From Alphaproteobacteria bacterium (GTDB lineage: Bacteria > Pseudomonadota > Alphaproteobacteria > JANSWW01), in the NCBI GenBank assembly GCA_024743275.1, contig JANSWW010000001.1, positions 124,001 through 188,000 of the forward strand: a stretch of 64,000 nt of DNA, in the 5' to 3' direction. Below are positions 39,634 to 48,139 of the stretch, piece after piece. A model generated the notes under the pieces. That model made no database searches and had not been told where the DNA came from. It saw nothing but the letters and a program-made list of their open reading frames with translations. The translations under genes and the position numbers were made by a program. Position 1 is the stretch's first letter. Every line of letters starts with the position of its first letter.

Positions 39634-39783
39634 TTACCCGTAGACGGCGACAGGATCGCCGAGAAAGTCGTCGGACGGTGCGACCCCGATCCCGGGCGCG
39701 TCCGTGAGGTGAACCCGGCCAACGCGATGCCGGCCTCCCGCCTCCGGCGGGGCCGGGTCGTGGGCCGGATCGATATGCGCATG
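39634..39783 (-). pseudogene. C-terminal remnant of an enolase-superfamily enzyme
   Basis: The minus strand between the Rieske gene and the aminotransferase encodes, in a frame different from the Rieske gene, about 49 residues ending in TAA at 39634-39636. It reads HIDPAHDPAPPEAGG, then RVGRVHLTDAPGIGVAPSDD, then a short tail. The PG-(I/L)-G-V-x-x-D ending is the usual C-terminus of mandelate-racemase/galactonate-dehydratase-type enolases. No start or barrel precedes it, so most of the gene has been deleted. Its stop overlaps the ribosome site of the aminotransferase, as expected for a former operon gene. Confidence 0.5.
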
Positions 39784-39790
39784 GCCGTTC

Positions 39791-40894
39791 CTACCCCGCG
39801 TGAAGGGCCTCACGCAGCCACCGGTGCAGCATGTAGATCGAAAGCTCGGAATTGATCCCGTTCTCCGGGTCGATCACCAAGGGCCCGGGGACATAGCCGC
39901 GCGAGGCGACCCCACGCTGGACCTTCTTCACCAGGACCAGGTCCTCGGCGACGGTCGTATCGCGATCGAGATCGATCACCTTCTGCAACGAATCGTCGAC
40001 CACGCCATCATGGGAGAACCAGGTGCGATAGACCCGCGTGTCGGTCGGGCCGTCGGGCCGCCAGTGATAGGTGTTGACCAGACCGGAGGGGTAGATCTGC
40101 AGGCTGAAGCCCGGCCAGAGGAAAAAGGACCCGTAGTCGGACCCGGAGGTGTCGTACCAGGCGGTCCGGCCGGTCTGGGCCTTGGCCGAGTGGCGCAGAC
40201 ATTTCACCTGCGCCGAAAACGGGGTGATCGAATAGCTCTTCGGGTCGATCACCCCGGAGGCGAAGGTCGGATGGGCGCCGGGGCAGTGATAGCACTCGTT
40301 ATAGTTTTCCACCGCCACCAACCAGTTACAGTATTCGTCGGCGGAACTCTGATCGGCGAACACCCGCTCGTCGATGTCGGGAGCCAGGGTGCGGATCTCG
40401 TCCTCGACCCCCGGGAAGGTCTCCTGCAAAGACGGTGCCGCGTTGTCGAGATTGACGAACAGGAAGCCGCATAAATCCTCCACCCGCACCGAGGTCAGGC
40501 AGATCTCCGATTTCTTGATGCCGGTTTGTTCGGTCACGCCGACGGCGCCGCGCAGCTTGCCGTCGAGCCCATAGGCCCAGGCGTGATAGGGGCAGGTGAT
40601 GACCCGCGCCCGGCCGGTCGATTCGACAAGCTGGTGACCGCGATGCTGGCAGACATTGTAGAAGCAGCGGATCGAGCGGTCCTTCTGGCGAACGACGAAG
40701 AGATCCTGGTCGAGGATCGAAAAGGCGTAATAGTCGCCCGGTTCCGGGATAAGACTTTGATGGCAGGCGAACTGCCAAGTCTTGAAGAAGATCCTGTCCC
40801 GGGTCTGCCCGAAGATCTCTGAATCGTAATAGAAGTGCCCGGGAAGCCCCTTGGGGTGTGCCTCGATAGCGCTTTGGGCCGTCATGTCGTTCAT
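39791..40894 (-). CDS. Rieske non-haem iron oxygenase, alpha subunit
   Basis: 367 residues. The N-terminal Rieske [2Fe-2S] centre is C82-x-H84 (NVCQHRGHQ) and C101-x2-H104 (ITCPYHAW). The C-terminal catalytic domain has NYNECYHCPGAHPTF, where the two His bind mononuclear iron. The sequence is of the type that hydroxylates N-methyl groups of quaternary amines (glycine betaine, carnitine or stachydrine monooxygenases) rather than aromatic rings; this is inferred from pattern and context. Electrons would come from the reductase at 45535. Between RpiR and the aminotransferase on the minus strand. Confidence 0.85.
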   Translation of the reverse strand: MNDMTAQSAIEAHPKGLPGHFYYDSEIFGQTRDRIFFKTWQFACHQSLIPEPGDYYAFSILDQDLFVVRQKDRSIRCFYNVCQHRGHQLVESTGRARVITCPYHAWAYGLDGKLRGAVGVTEQTGIKKSEICLTSVRVEDLCGFLFVNLDNAAPSLQETFPGVEDEIRTLAPDIDERVFADQSSADEYCNWLVAVENYNECYHCPGAHPTFASGVIDPKSYSITPFSAQVKCLRHSAKAQTGRTAWYDTSGSDYGSFFLWPGFSLQIYPSGLVNTYHWRPDGPTDTRVYRTWFSHDGVVDDSLQKVIDLDRDTTVAEDLVLVKKVQRGVASRGYVPGPLVIDPENGINSELSIYMLHRWLREALHAG

Positions 40895-40924
40895 GGAAAT
40901 GCTCTCCCCTAAACGCCGGGTTGG

Positions 40925-41884
40925 CTACCGGCTGCGTGACATATCCAACGGGTCCACCGCCATCAGGCGGGGACTGTCCTCATAAAGCCCGGCCTCCATC
41001 CGCTGACGGTGGAAGGCGCGGATATGCTCCTGGGCGGTCTCTCCGGCGCGGCCGACCAGGACCGCCAGAAGCGTTTCCAGAAGACCTGTGACCGCCGCGT
41101 GGCTTTCGAAGAACTGCGGCGTGCTGGTCGGGCAGATCAGCCCGTGGTCGACCGCCGGATAGAGCGGCGACGTGGCGCTGTCGGTGATGCCGATAACGGT
41201 CGCCTTGCGCTGTTTGGCGAGGCGCACGCCCTCCATGGTTTCCGAACGGTAGGGCTGGAAGGTGAAGGCGATGAGCGCGTCCTGGGGCCCGATGAAGGCA
41301 AGATCGTCGACCGGCTGGGAGCCGTGGCGAGGCACCGGCGAGAAATTCGGGAACGCCATCCGCGCCTCGTACCAGAATTGGTGCGCGAGGCTGTAGGCCG
41401 ATCCCATGCCGAGGACGAACACGTTCTCCGCCGCGAGGATGCGGTCGGCGATCCGTTCGAGCTGGGCCGCGTCCTGCTTGAGGATGCCGCGCTCGAGGTT
41501 CTCGATCAGGGCCGCCGCCATCCGCGCCTGAACCTCGGCGGTCCCACCTTTCGCCGCCAACGCCTGGAGCCATTTCGCCCGGTCCCCGAAACCGCCGAGA
41601 TCGTCTGTCACCAGGAAGTCCCGGAACCGCTCCCGCATCTCGTCATAGCCTTCGAACCCGATCTGGCGAGCGAGCCGGACGAAGGCGTTGGGATGGACCG
41701 CCGCCTGACTGGCCAGCGTGCGCATGGAGTTGAGTCCCACCTCCCGCGGGTTGTCGACGATGAAGCGCGCCGCCGACTGCAGGGCGGGCGTCATGTTCGG
41801 GAAGGTCTCGGTCAGGGCGGCGATCACCTGATCGGCCGTCGCTGGGGCGGTTGCGGGCGGTTTCTTCGTCACAGGGCGCTCCAC
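40925..41884 (-). CDS. RpiR/MurR family transcriptional regulator
   Basis: 319 residues. N-terminal HTH of the RpiR type (about 20-95: SAARFIVDNPREVGLNSMRT, ASQAAVHPNAFVRLARQIGF) and a C-terminal SIS sugar/phospho-ligand domain (about 135-275: NVFVLGMGSAYSLAHQFW, DALIAFTFQPYRSETME, ATVIGITDSATSPLYP). It is divergent from the dimethylglycine dehydrogenase-like gene, and their 145-base spacer contains two related 16-bp sites that are its probable operators. Likely controls the whole island; ligand unknown. Confidence 0.88.
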   Translation of the reverse strand: MERPVTKKPPATAPATADQVIAALTETFPNMTPALQSAARFIVDNPREVGLNSMRTLASQAAVHPNAFVRLARQIGFEGYDEMRERFRDFLVTDDLGGFGDRAKWLQALAAKGGTAEVQARMAAALIENLERGILKQDAAQLERIADRILAAENVFVLGMGSAYSLAHQFWYEARMAFPNFSPVPRHGSQPVDDLAFIGPQDALIAFTFQPYRSETMEGVRLAKQRKATVIGITDSATSPLYPAVDHGLICPTSTPQFFESHAAVTGLLETLLAVLVGRAGETAQEHIRAFHRQRMEAGLYEDSPRLMAVDPLDMSRSR

Positions 41885-41938
41885 TGTTGGATCTTTCGGA
41901 TCCGAACCGTTGGGATAACGCCCTCATATCAAAAGCTG

Positions 41939-41983
41939 GATACGAATGCATCATAATTCTTGACTTTGATACACACGTATCAT
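41939..41983. promoter_or_regulatory. Two candidate RpiR operators
   Basis: Two 16-bp sites fit GATACnnnnGYATCAT: GATACGAATGCATCAT at 41939-41954 and GATACACACGTATCAT at 41968-41983. The second contains a perfect GATAC-4-GTATC palindrome. They are 29 bp apart in the spacer between the RpiR gene and the divergent flavoprotein gene. A -10-like TATGAT for the rpiR direction overlaps the first site. Confidence 0.5.
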
Positions 41984-42029
41984 TCCTTCATTCCCGGACT
42001 GGCTCTTGTCGAAAAGTGGGACCGTGGAC

Positions 42030-44486
42030 ATGGAGAAGCAGGCGAAGGTTGTCATCATCGGCGGCGGCATCATGGGCTGCTCGCTCGCCTATCACCTAGC
42101 CAAGGAGGGATGGTCCGATATCATCCTGCTGGAAAAGGCCGAGTTAACCTCTGGATCGACCTGGCACGCGGCCGGCCAGATCACCCATTCCGTCTCCCAT
42201 TACGGCCTCGCCAAGATGGCCGCCTACGGGACCGAACTTTATCCCACGCTCGAGGCGGAAACTGGCCAAAACGCGACCTGGCATGGCTGCGGATCGCTGC
42301 GTGTGGCCTATACCCCGGAGGAAGTGGACTGGTTGCACTACACCCGGTCCATCGGGCGCGGTCTCGGCCACGAGATGGAGATCGTGGGGCCGGACCGGAT
42401 CCGCGCGCTTCACCCCTTCTACACCCTCGACGGGATTCTGGCGGCCCTCCACACCCCCCATGACGGCCATGTCGACCCGGCCGGCGTCTCCTTCGGGCTC
42501 GCCGCCGGCGCCCGGCAGAGGGGGGCCAAGGTTATCCGTCACAACCGGGCGACCGACATCACCCGGACCGACGGCGGCGAATGGATCGTGCACACGGAAC
42601 AGGGCGCCATCCGCTGCGAGATCGTCGTCAACGCCGGCGGCACCTATGCCCGCCAGATCGGCCAGTGGGTCGGTCTCGACCTCCCGATCGCCAACCTTCT
42701 GCATCACTATCTAATCACCGACCCGGTGCCGGAATTCCAGGACCTGGGCCAAGAACTGCCGGTGGTCCGCGACGATCGGCAGGTGTCCGGCTATATCCGC
42801 ATGGAACAGAAGTCCGGCCTCGTCGGGATCTACGAGAAGGCCAACGCCGCGACCATCTGGGACGACGGCACGCCCTGGGAGGCGGAGAACGAGCTGTTCG
42901 AAGCGGACTACGACCGCATCATGCCGTGGCTGGAAAACGCCATGGAGCGGATGCCGATCTTCGCCGATCTGGGCCTGAAGCGGGTCGTCCACGGCGCCAT
43001 CACCCATCCGCCGGACGGCAACATGATGCTCGGCCCCTCCGGCCTGCGGAATTTCTGGCTGTGCTGCGGCTCCCAGGTCGGGATCGCCTGGGGCCCCGGG
43101 GCCGGGAAGTACCTTGCCCAATGGATGGTGCACGGGTCGGCGGACATTTCGATGGCCAGTTTCGATCCGCGCCGTTTCGGTGCCAGGATCGATGACGCCT
43201 ATCGGATCGGCAAGGCGAAGGAGGATTATCTCCTGCGCCACGAGATCCCCTTCCCCCATCTCGACCGGCCGGCCTACCGTCCGTCCCATTCCAAGACCTC
43301 GCCGCTCTACGACGTCTTGAAAGAGAAAGGCGCGGTCTACCAGGACGTCTACGGGTGGGAGCGGCCCTATTGGTATGCCACCGGCGACGTCCCGCAGGAC
43401 CACATCCACGCCTTCCGGCGCTCGGCCCTGCACGACATCGTCGGGGCGGAGGTCACCGGCCTGCGCGCGGCGGCGGGCATCGCCGACCTGACCGCGTTCT
43501 CGAAGATCGAGATCTCGGGGCCGGACGCGGAGGCCTACCTCAGTCGGGTCCAGTCCAACAAGCTGCCAAAGAAGACCGGCTCGATCATGCTGACCTATCT
43601 GGTCAATCCGAACGGCCGGTTGGAGGGGGAAGCGACCCTGGTCCGGCTCGGCGAGGATCGGTTCTACGCGGTCTACGCCGCGGCCAAGGAGGCCTCGCTC
43701 CTGAACTGGATGGAGGAGCAGTCGGCCCCGGGCGAGCGGGTCGTCTTCGAGAATGTCTCGGCGGATCGCGGTGTTCTGATGCTGGCCGGCCCCAAGGCGC
43801 GGGATATCTTTGCGTCCTGCACCGAGGCTCCGCTCGACAACAAGAGCTTCCGCTGGCTCTCGTCCCAACAGGTAACGGTCGCGGGTGTTTCGGATGTCCG
43901 GGCCATGCGGGTCACCTACACCGGCGAGCTCGGGTGGGAACTCCATGTCCCCATGACAGGGATGCGGGCGGTCTATGAAGCGCTGGTCGCCGCCGGAGAG
44001 CCGCTGGGCCTCGTCCATGTCGGATCGGCGGCCCTCAACGCCATGCGGATGGAAAAGGCCTACAAATCCGGCCACGAGATCACCAACGAGGTGACCTTGG
44101 CCGAGGCGGGCCTGGAGCGTTTCTCCCGTCCGGACGGGTTCCAGGGCGCCGAGATCTCGCTTGCGCGACCCGAGAAATGGGTCGTCGCCCTTCTGCGACT
44201 GGAGGAACCGGCGGCGGATCAGGTCCAGGCCGATCCGCTGGGCTCGGAATCGATCTGGCTCGACGGGAAATGCGTCGGGTCGATCGCGTCGGGCGGCTAT
44301 GGCTATGCGGTCGGCGCCTGGCTCGGCTGGGCCTATGTGAACCCGTCGGTGGCGGCGCCCGGCACGGTGCTGGACGTCACGGGCATCGAACGGACGATCA
44401 AGGCGACGGTGCTGGCCGATGCGGTCTTCGATCCAGCCAACGACCGTCCCCGCGTCGACGCCGAGGCCGTTCTGGCGGCGGAATAG
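42030..44486 (+). CDS. Dimethylglycine/sarcosine dehydrogenase-like FAD protein with GcvT domain
   Basis: 818 residues from the ATG at 42030 (a TTG at 42006 would add eight). N-terminal DAO-type FAD domain: VVIIGGGIMGCSLAYHLAKEG dinucleotide fold, and H46 in TSGSTWHAAG, the histidine that binds FAD covalently in dimethylglycine and sarcosine dehydrogenases. From about residue 430 come a FAO_M linker and a GcvT-type folate-binding domain (DLTAFSKIEISGPDAEAYL, SADRGVLMLAGPKARDI, GELGWELHVPM). It should demethylate an N-methyl amino acid and pass the carbon to tetrahydrofolate. Divergent from the RpiR regulator. Confidence 0.9.
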   Translation: MEKQAKVVIIGGGIMGCSLAYHLAKEGWSDIILLEKAELTSGSTWHAAGQITHSVSHYGLAKMAAYGTELYPTLEAETGQNATWHGCGSLRVAYTPEEVDWLHYTRSIGRGLGHEMEIVGPDRIRALHPFYTLDGILAALHTPHDGHVDPAGVSFGLAAGARQRGAKVIRHNRATDITRTDGGEWIVHTEQGAIRCEIVVNAGGTYARQIGQWVGLDLPIANLLHHYLITDPVPEFQDLGQELPVVRDDRQVSGYIRMEQKSGLVGIYEKANAATIWDDGTPWEAENELFEADYDRIMPWLENAMERMPIFADLGLKRVVHGAITHPPDGNMMLGPSGLRNFWLCCGSQVGIAWGPGAGKYLAQWMVHGSADISMASFDPRRFGARIDDAYRIGKAKEDYLLRHEIPFPHLDRPAYRPSHSKTSPLYDVLKEKGAVYQDVYGWERPYWYATGDVPQDHIHAFRRSALHDIVGAEVTGLRAAAGIADLTAFSKIEISGPDAEAYLSRVQSNKLPKKTGSIMLTYLVNPNGRLEGEATLVRLGEDRFYAVYAAAKEASLLNWMEEQSAPGERVVFENVSADRGVLMLAGPKARDIFASCTEAPLDNKSFRWLSSQQVTVAGVSDVRAMRVTYTGELGWELHVPMTGMRAVYEALVAAGEPLGLVHVGSAALNAMRMEKAYKSGHEITNEVTLAEAGLERFSRPDGFQGAEISLARPEKWVVALLRLEEPAADQVQADPLGSESIWLDGKCVGSIASGGYGYAVGAWLGWAYVNPSVAAPGTVLDVTGIERTIKATVLADAVFDPANDRPRVDAEAVLAAE

Positions 44487-44489
44487 GCG

Positions 44490-45335
44490 TCAGTCGAACG
44501 CCCGGTATTCCTGACGCTGGCTGCCCAGGCCCTCGACGCCCAGTTCCAGCACGTCCCCCGGCTTGAGGAAGACCGGCTCCGGCTTGATGCCCAGACCGAC
44601 GCCGGCCGGCGTGCCGGTGGCGATGATATCGCCCGGCTCCAGCCGGTAGAACTGCGAGACATAGTGGATCAAATGCGGCACGGCGAAGATCAGATTGCTG
44701 GTGGTCCCGTCCTGCATCCGCTTGCCGTTGAGATCGGTCCAGACCTTGAGGTCACCGGGGTCGCCGACCTCGTCCCGGGTCACCAGCCAGGGACCGACCG
44801 GCCCGAAACCCGGGAAGCTCTTACCCTTGGTCCAGGTGCCGCCGCGATTGGCCTGATAGTCCCGTTCCGAGACGTCGTTGACGACGCAATAGCCGGCGAC
44901 GTGGTCGAGCGCGCTTTCCTCCGGGATATAGAGCCCACCGGTGCCGATGACGACGCCGAGCTCGCATTCCCAGTCGGTCTTGACCGAGCCCCTGGGGATC
45001 GACACCGGATCGTTCGGGCCGGTGGGGCGCGCGCCCTTCATGAAAATGATCGGCTCCTTCGGCGGCTTGGCACCGGTTTCGGCGGCATGGTCCGAGTAGT
45101 TGAGGCCGATACAAATGAATTTGTGGCCGCCTGTCACCGGCGCGCCGTAGCGCACATCGTCGGGCAACGCCGGCAGTCCCGCGGGATCGATCGCGCGCAG
45201 CTTTGCGAGCTCCGCGTCCGACAGCACGGCCGGATCGATGTCGGCGACCACGCCGCTCAGATCCCGAAGAATGCCTTCCCCATCGACCAGGGCCGGCTTT
45301 TCCGTCCCGATTTCCCCCACACGCGCAAGCTTCAT
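44490..45335 (-). CDS. Fumarylacetoacetate hydrolase family protein
   Basis: 281 residues from the ATG at 45335 (the open frame upstream to 45461 does not match the family). FAH fold: FICIGLNYSDHAAETGA opens the catalytic domain, the metal-binding acids are in DWECELGVVIG and VVNDVSERDYQ, and GDIIATGTPAGVG closes the core. Family members cleave C-C bonds of acylpyruvates or decarboxylate/isomerise 2-keto acids. Length and pattern match the bacterial ureidoglycolate-lyase-like/diketo-deoxy-sugar hydrolase group; the true substrate here is unknown. It converges on the flavoprotein gene and is divergent from the ferredoxin reductase. Confidence 0.85.
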   Translation of the reverse strand: MKLARVGEIGTEKPALVDGEGILRDLSGVVADIDPAVLSDAELAKLRAIDPAGLPALPDDVRYGAPVTGGHKFICIGLNYSDHAAETGAKPPKEPIIFMKGARPTGPNDPVSIPRGSVKTDWECELGVVIGTGGLYIPEESALDHVAGYCVVNDVSERDYQANRGGTWTKGKSFPGFGPVGPWLVTRDEVGDPGDLKVWTDLNGKRMQDGTTSNLIFAVPHLIHYVSQFYRLEPGDIIATGTPAGVGLGIKPEPVFLKPGDVLELGVEGLGSQRQEYRAFD

Positions 45336-45423
45336 GACGGCTCTTCCTTCCTTTTGACGATGACGGCCGCAAGGCGCCGGCAAGACGATCGGGATCCTTG
45401 ATGAAACCGTTCGTTTCTGCCTG

Positions 45424-45451
45424 TTGACGTCGGTTGCAGGCCGAATACTGT
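45424..45451 (+). promoter_or_regulatory. Possible promoter for the ferredoxin reductase gene
   Basis: TTGACG at 45424-45429 and TACTGT at 45446-45451 with a 16-base spacer, 84 bases before the reductase ATG. Match is fair at -35 and weak at -10. The rest of the 199-base spacer 45336-45534 shows nothing further that I can support. Confidence 0.25.
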
Positions 45452-45534
45452 CGCTCACCAATCGTATAACGCGGGCGCTTCGTCAATGAGCCCGGCCCGC
45501 ATACCACCCCGAAGACCCGACCAGAGGCAAACGC

Positions 45535-46503
45535 ATGAGCGAGACCCTGACCCTCACCGTCGACAGCGTGACCGAAGAGACCGGACGGATCCGGGCGATC
45601 GTGCTGAGCGATCCGAGCGGCGGCGAATTGCCGCCGTTCGAGGCCGGGTCCCATATCGATGTCCACATGACGGGTGATCTGGTCCGCCAATACTCGCTGA
45701 TGGGCGATCCGGAGGACCGCAAGCACTACCGCCTGGGTGTGCTTCTGGAGGAAGAGAGCCGCGGCGGCTCGCAATGGATCTTCGACCATATGACGCCGGG
45801 CATGACGCTCGCCGTTAGCCAGCCGCGCAACAATTTCCCGCTCCATCCGGCGAAGCACAGCATCCTGATCGGCGGTGGCATCGGGGTCACCCCGCTGCTG
45901 TCCATGGCCCGGGTGCTGGACCGCCGGGGCGACGATTTCACGCTCTACTATCTGACCCGCGGCCGCGAGCAGACCGCCTTCCTCGACGAGATCGGCGAGA
46001 CCGCCTGGGCCGACCAGGTCAAATGCTACCACCGTGGCGGCGATCCGAAGCGCGGCCTCGATCTCGATGCCCTGTTGAAAGGCCCGCGGGCGGACACCCA
46101 GGTCTATTGCTGTGGCCCGACCGGTCTGATGACCGCCGTGCGCGACGCGTCGGCCGCTTGGGATCCGCACAATGTCCATTTCGAATGGTTCAGCGTCGAT
46201 CCGGAAATGGAGGCGAAGGCCGCCGACAATGCCGGCTTCGAGGTCGAGATCAAGAGCACCGGGCAGGTCTTCACCATCGGCCCCGACGAGAGCATCGCCG
46301 ATGTCCTGCAGGACGCGGGCCTGCCGGTCGAGACATCCTGCTGCGAAGGGGTCTGCGGTGCCTGCATCACCCCGGTCCTGGCGGGAATGGACGAGATCGA
46401 CCACCGCGACTCGATCCTCACCGACGAGGAACGGGACGAGGAAGGCCTGATGACGCTGTGCTGCTCCCGCTCGAAGGGCGGCCGGTTGGTGCTGGACCTT
46501 TAA
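45535..46503 (+). CDS. Rieske oxygenase reductase (PDR/VanB type, FMN and 2Fe-2S)
   Basis: 322 residues. Order: FMN-binding barrel (about 1-105, with RQYSLMGDPEDRKHYRLGVL), NAD-binding domain (about 108-225, LIGGGIGVTPLLSMA and YCCGPTGLM) and a C-terminal plant-type ferredoxin (about 235-322) with cysteines in TSCCEGVCGACI and LCCSRS. This class IA reductase delivers electrons from NADH to a Rieske oxygenase; the only one nearby is at 39791-40894. AGAGG precedes the start. Its stop overlaps the convergent phosphatase gene by four bases. Confidence 0.9.
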   Translation: MSETLTLTVDSVTEETGRIRAIVLSDPSGGELPPFEAGSHIDVHMTGDLVRQYSLMGDPEDRKHYRLGVLLEEESRGGSQWIFDHMTPGMTLAVSQPRNNFPLHPAKHSILIGGGIGVTPLLSMARVLDRRGDDFTLYYLTRGREQTAFLDEIGETAWADQVKCYHRGGDPKRGLDLDALLKGPRADTQVYCCGPTGLMTAVRDASAAWDPHNVHFEWFSVDPEMEAKAADNAGFEVEIKSTGQVFTIGPDESIADVLQDAGLPVETSCCEGVCGACITPVLAGMDEIDHRDSILTDEERDEEGLMTLCCSRSKGGRLVLDL

Positions 46504-47066
46504 GGTTCGACGGACGCCACGACCGTCAGACTTCCGTCCGCCTCCACCCTCAGAATGTGCCCGGCGCCTGAATTGACCCAGCCACCGGTGATCGCGGTGA
46601 TGTTGACCTGGTGGGTGACGAGCACCGCCGTCTTATCTTTGGGATAGCTGGCGAGGAAGTCCCGCAGGGCCGCGGTCTGGGCCGGCTCGGCCGCGCGGTT
46701 CTGGAAGAAGGAATTGAGCGGCGGCAATTCAGTGACCGGTGCCACCGCCATCTCCGTCGCCGTGTCGAGGCATCGGCACCATTGGCTCGAGAAGACATCG
46801 TCGACCGCGATGCCCCGCTCGCGCAGCAGGCCGCCGAGCGCCCGGGCCTGCTCCCTGCCCGTTTCGTTCAGATTGCGCTGGGTCGAACAATCGTCGACCT
46901 GGAAATCGTCCGGATCGCCGCCCCCCGGCGCCAGCGCATGACGCAGGATCAGATGATGACCCGGCTGTTTCAGCAGATCCAGGGCGGCGAGGTCCGTAGC
47001 CTGGGCCGGCGCGACCAGCGTCGACAGGAAGGCAAGAACGGTCATAAGGCGCAGCATCTTTTCCAC
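46500..47066 (-). CDS. Exported histidine phosphatase family protein
   Basis: 188 residues. Signal peptide (about 1-23, LMTVLAFLSTLVAPAQA). The histidine phosphatase core has LILRHALAPGGGDPDD (RHA in place of the usual RHG), the second arginine in SSQWCRCLDTA and the late histidine in VLVTHQVNI. The fold hydrolyses phosphomonoesters through a phospho-histidine. Periplasmic location is expected. It has no obvious role in the surrounding amine-degradation island and may be a bystander. A nearby ATG four codons in is an alternative start. Confidence 0.8.
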   Translation of the reverse strand: MEKMLRLMTVLAFLSTLVAPAQATDLAALDLLKQPGHHLILRHALAPGGGDPDDFQVDDCSTQRNLNETGREQARALGGLLRERGIAVDDVFSSQWCRCLDTATEMAVAPVTELPPLNSFFQNRAAEPAQTAALRDFLASYPKDKTAVLVTHQVNITAITGGWVNSGAGHILRVEADGSLTVVASVEP

Positions 47067-47149
47067 CCTCCCCGAGTGAGGCTCTTTTCGATTGGATTAC
47101 AGTCTCATACGCGGCAAGGTCGGAAGTGGTTCTGGAAAGGGGACGGATC

Positions 47150-48139
47150 ATGACGGCGCCGGTGATCGACTGTCTGCAATACGCCAACTGGTCGGAGGAG
47201 ATTTTTCGCCAGATGCGGGCCGGTGGCGTCCATGCGGTCCATGTCACGATCACCTATCACGAGAATTTCCGGGAGACGGTCCACAATATCGAACGCTGGA
47301 ACTGCTGGTTCGAACGCTATCCCCACCTGATCTTCCTCGGCCGTACCGGCGACGATGTGCGCCTCGCCCAGAAAACCAACCGGACAGCGGTCTTTTTCGG
47401 CGCGCAGAACCCTTCCGTGATCGAGGACGACATCCGCCTGGTCGAGATCTGCCACATGCTCGGCCTCCGCTTCATGCAACTCAGCTACAACAATCAGTCG
47501 CTGCTGGCCGCCGGCTGCTACGAAAACAACGATCCCGGCATCACTCGAATGGGACGCCAGGTGATCCGCGAGATGAACCGGGTCGGCCTGGTGGTCGATA
47601 TGAGCCATTCCGGCGACCGCTCGACCCTGGAGGCGATCGAGATCTCCGAACGTCCGATCGCCATCACCCACGCCAATCCGTCCTGGTGGCACCCGGCGCT
47701 TCGCAACAAGTCCCATCAGGTCCTGAAGGCGTTGACCGATTCGGGGGGCATGCTGGGCTTCTCGCTCTATCCCCACCATCTGAAGCATGGCAGCAAATGC
47801 ACGGCGGAGAGCTTCTGCGAGATGGTTCTCGAGACCGCCGAACGCTATGGCGTCGACCGGATCGGAATCGGATCGGATCTCTGCCAGGATCAGCCGGATA
47901 GCATCGTCACCTGGATGCGCAACGGTCGCTGGTCGAAGGAACTCGATCTCGGCGAGGGGTCGACCACCGTCCCCGGTTTCCCGGATCAGCCGCCCTGGTT
48001 CAAGGACAACCGCGATTTCGACAACATCGCCGACGGCCTTAGGGCCAAAAGCATGAGCGAGCACGATGTCGCGCTGATCATGGGCGGCAACTGGCTGCGT
48101 TTCTACGACGAATCCTTCTCTCCAAGGGCGGCGCTGTGA
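47150..48139 (+). CDS. Peptidase M19 (renal dipeptidase) homologue lacking N-terminal zinc ligands
   Basis: 329 residues from the ATG at 47150, preceded by GGAAAGGGGA. Overall M19 fold: LGLRFMQLSYNNQS, VVDMSHSGDRS and AITHANPSWWHP keep the two later histidines, RNKSHQVLKA keeps the substrate-binding Arg, and IGIGSDL keeps the late Asp. The usual N-terminal HxD is absent: DCLQYANW stands where DGHND is expected (L9 and Y11 for His and Asp), so one metal site cannot form as in the model enzymes. M19 homologues also occur in Pseudomonas glycine-betaine gene clusters. Overlaps the next gene by four bases. Confidence 0.8.
   Translation: MTAPVIDCLQYANWSEEIFRQMRAGGVHAVHVTITYHENFRETVHNIERWNCWFERYPHLIFLGRTGDDVRLAQKTNRTAVFFGAQNPSVIEDDIRLVEICHMLGLRFMQLSYNNQSLLAAGCYENNDPGITRMGRQVIREMNRVGLVVDMSHSGDRSTLEAIEISERPIAITHANPSWWHPALRNKSHQVLKALTDSGGMLGFSLYPHHLKHGSKCTAESFCEMVLETAERYGVDRIGIGSDLCQDQPDSIVTWMRNGRWSKELDLGEGSTTVPGFPDQPPWFKDNRDFDNIADGLRAKSMSEHDVALIMGGNWLRFYDESFSPRAAL

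Noticed and set aside
41960..41983. TTGACT with TATCAT as a promoter for the flavoprotein gene
   Set aside because: The spacer is only 12 bases; at the proper spacing the -10 is poor. TATCAT is better explained as part of the RpiR operator.
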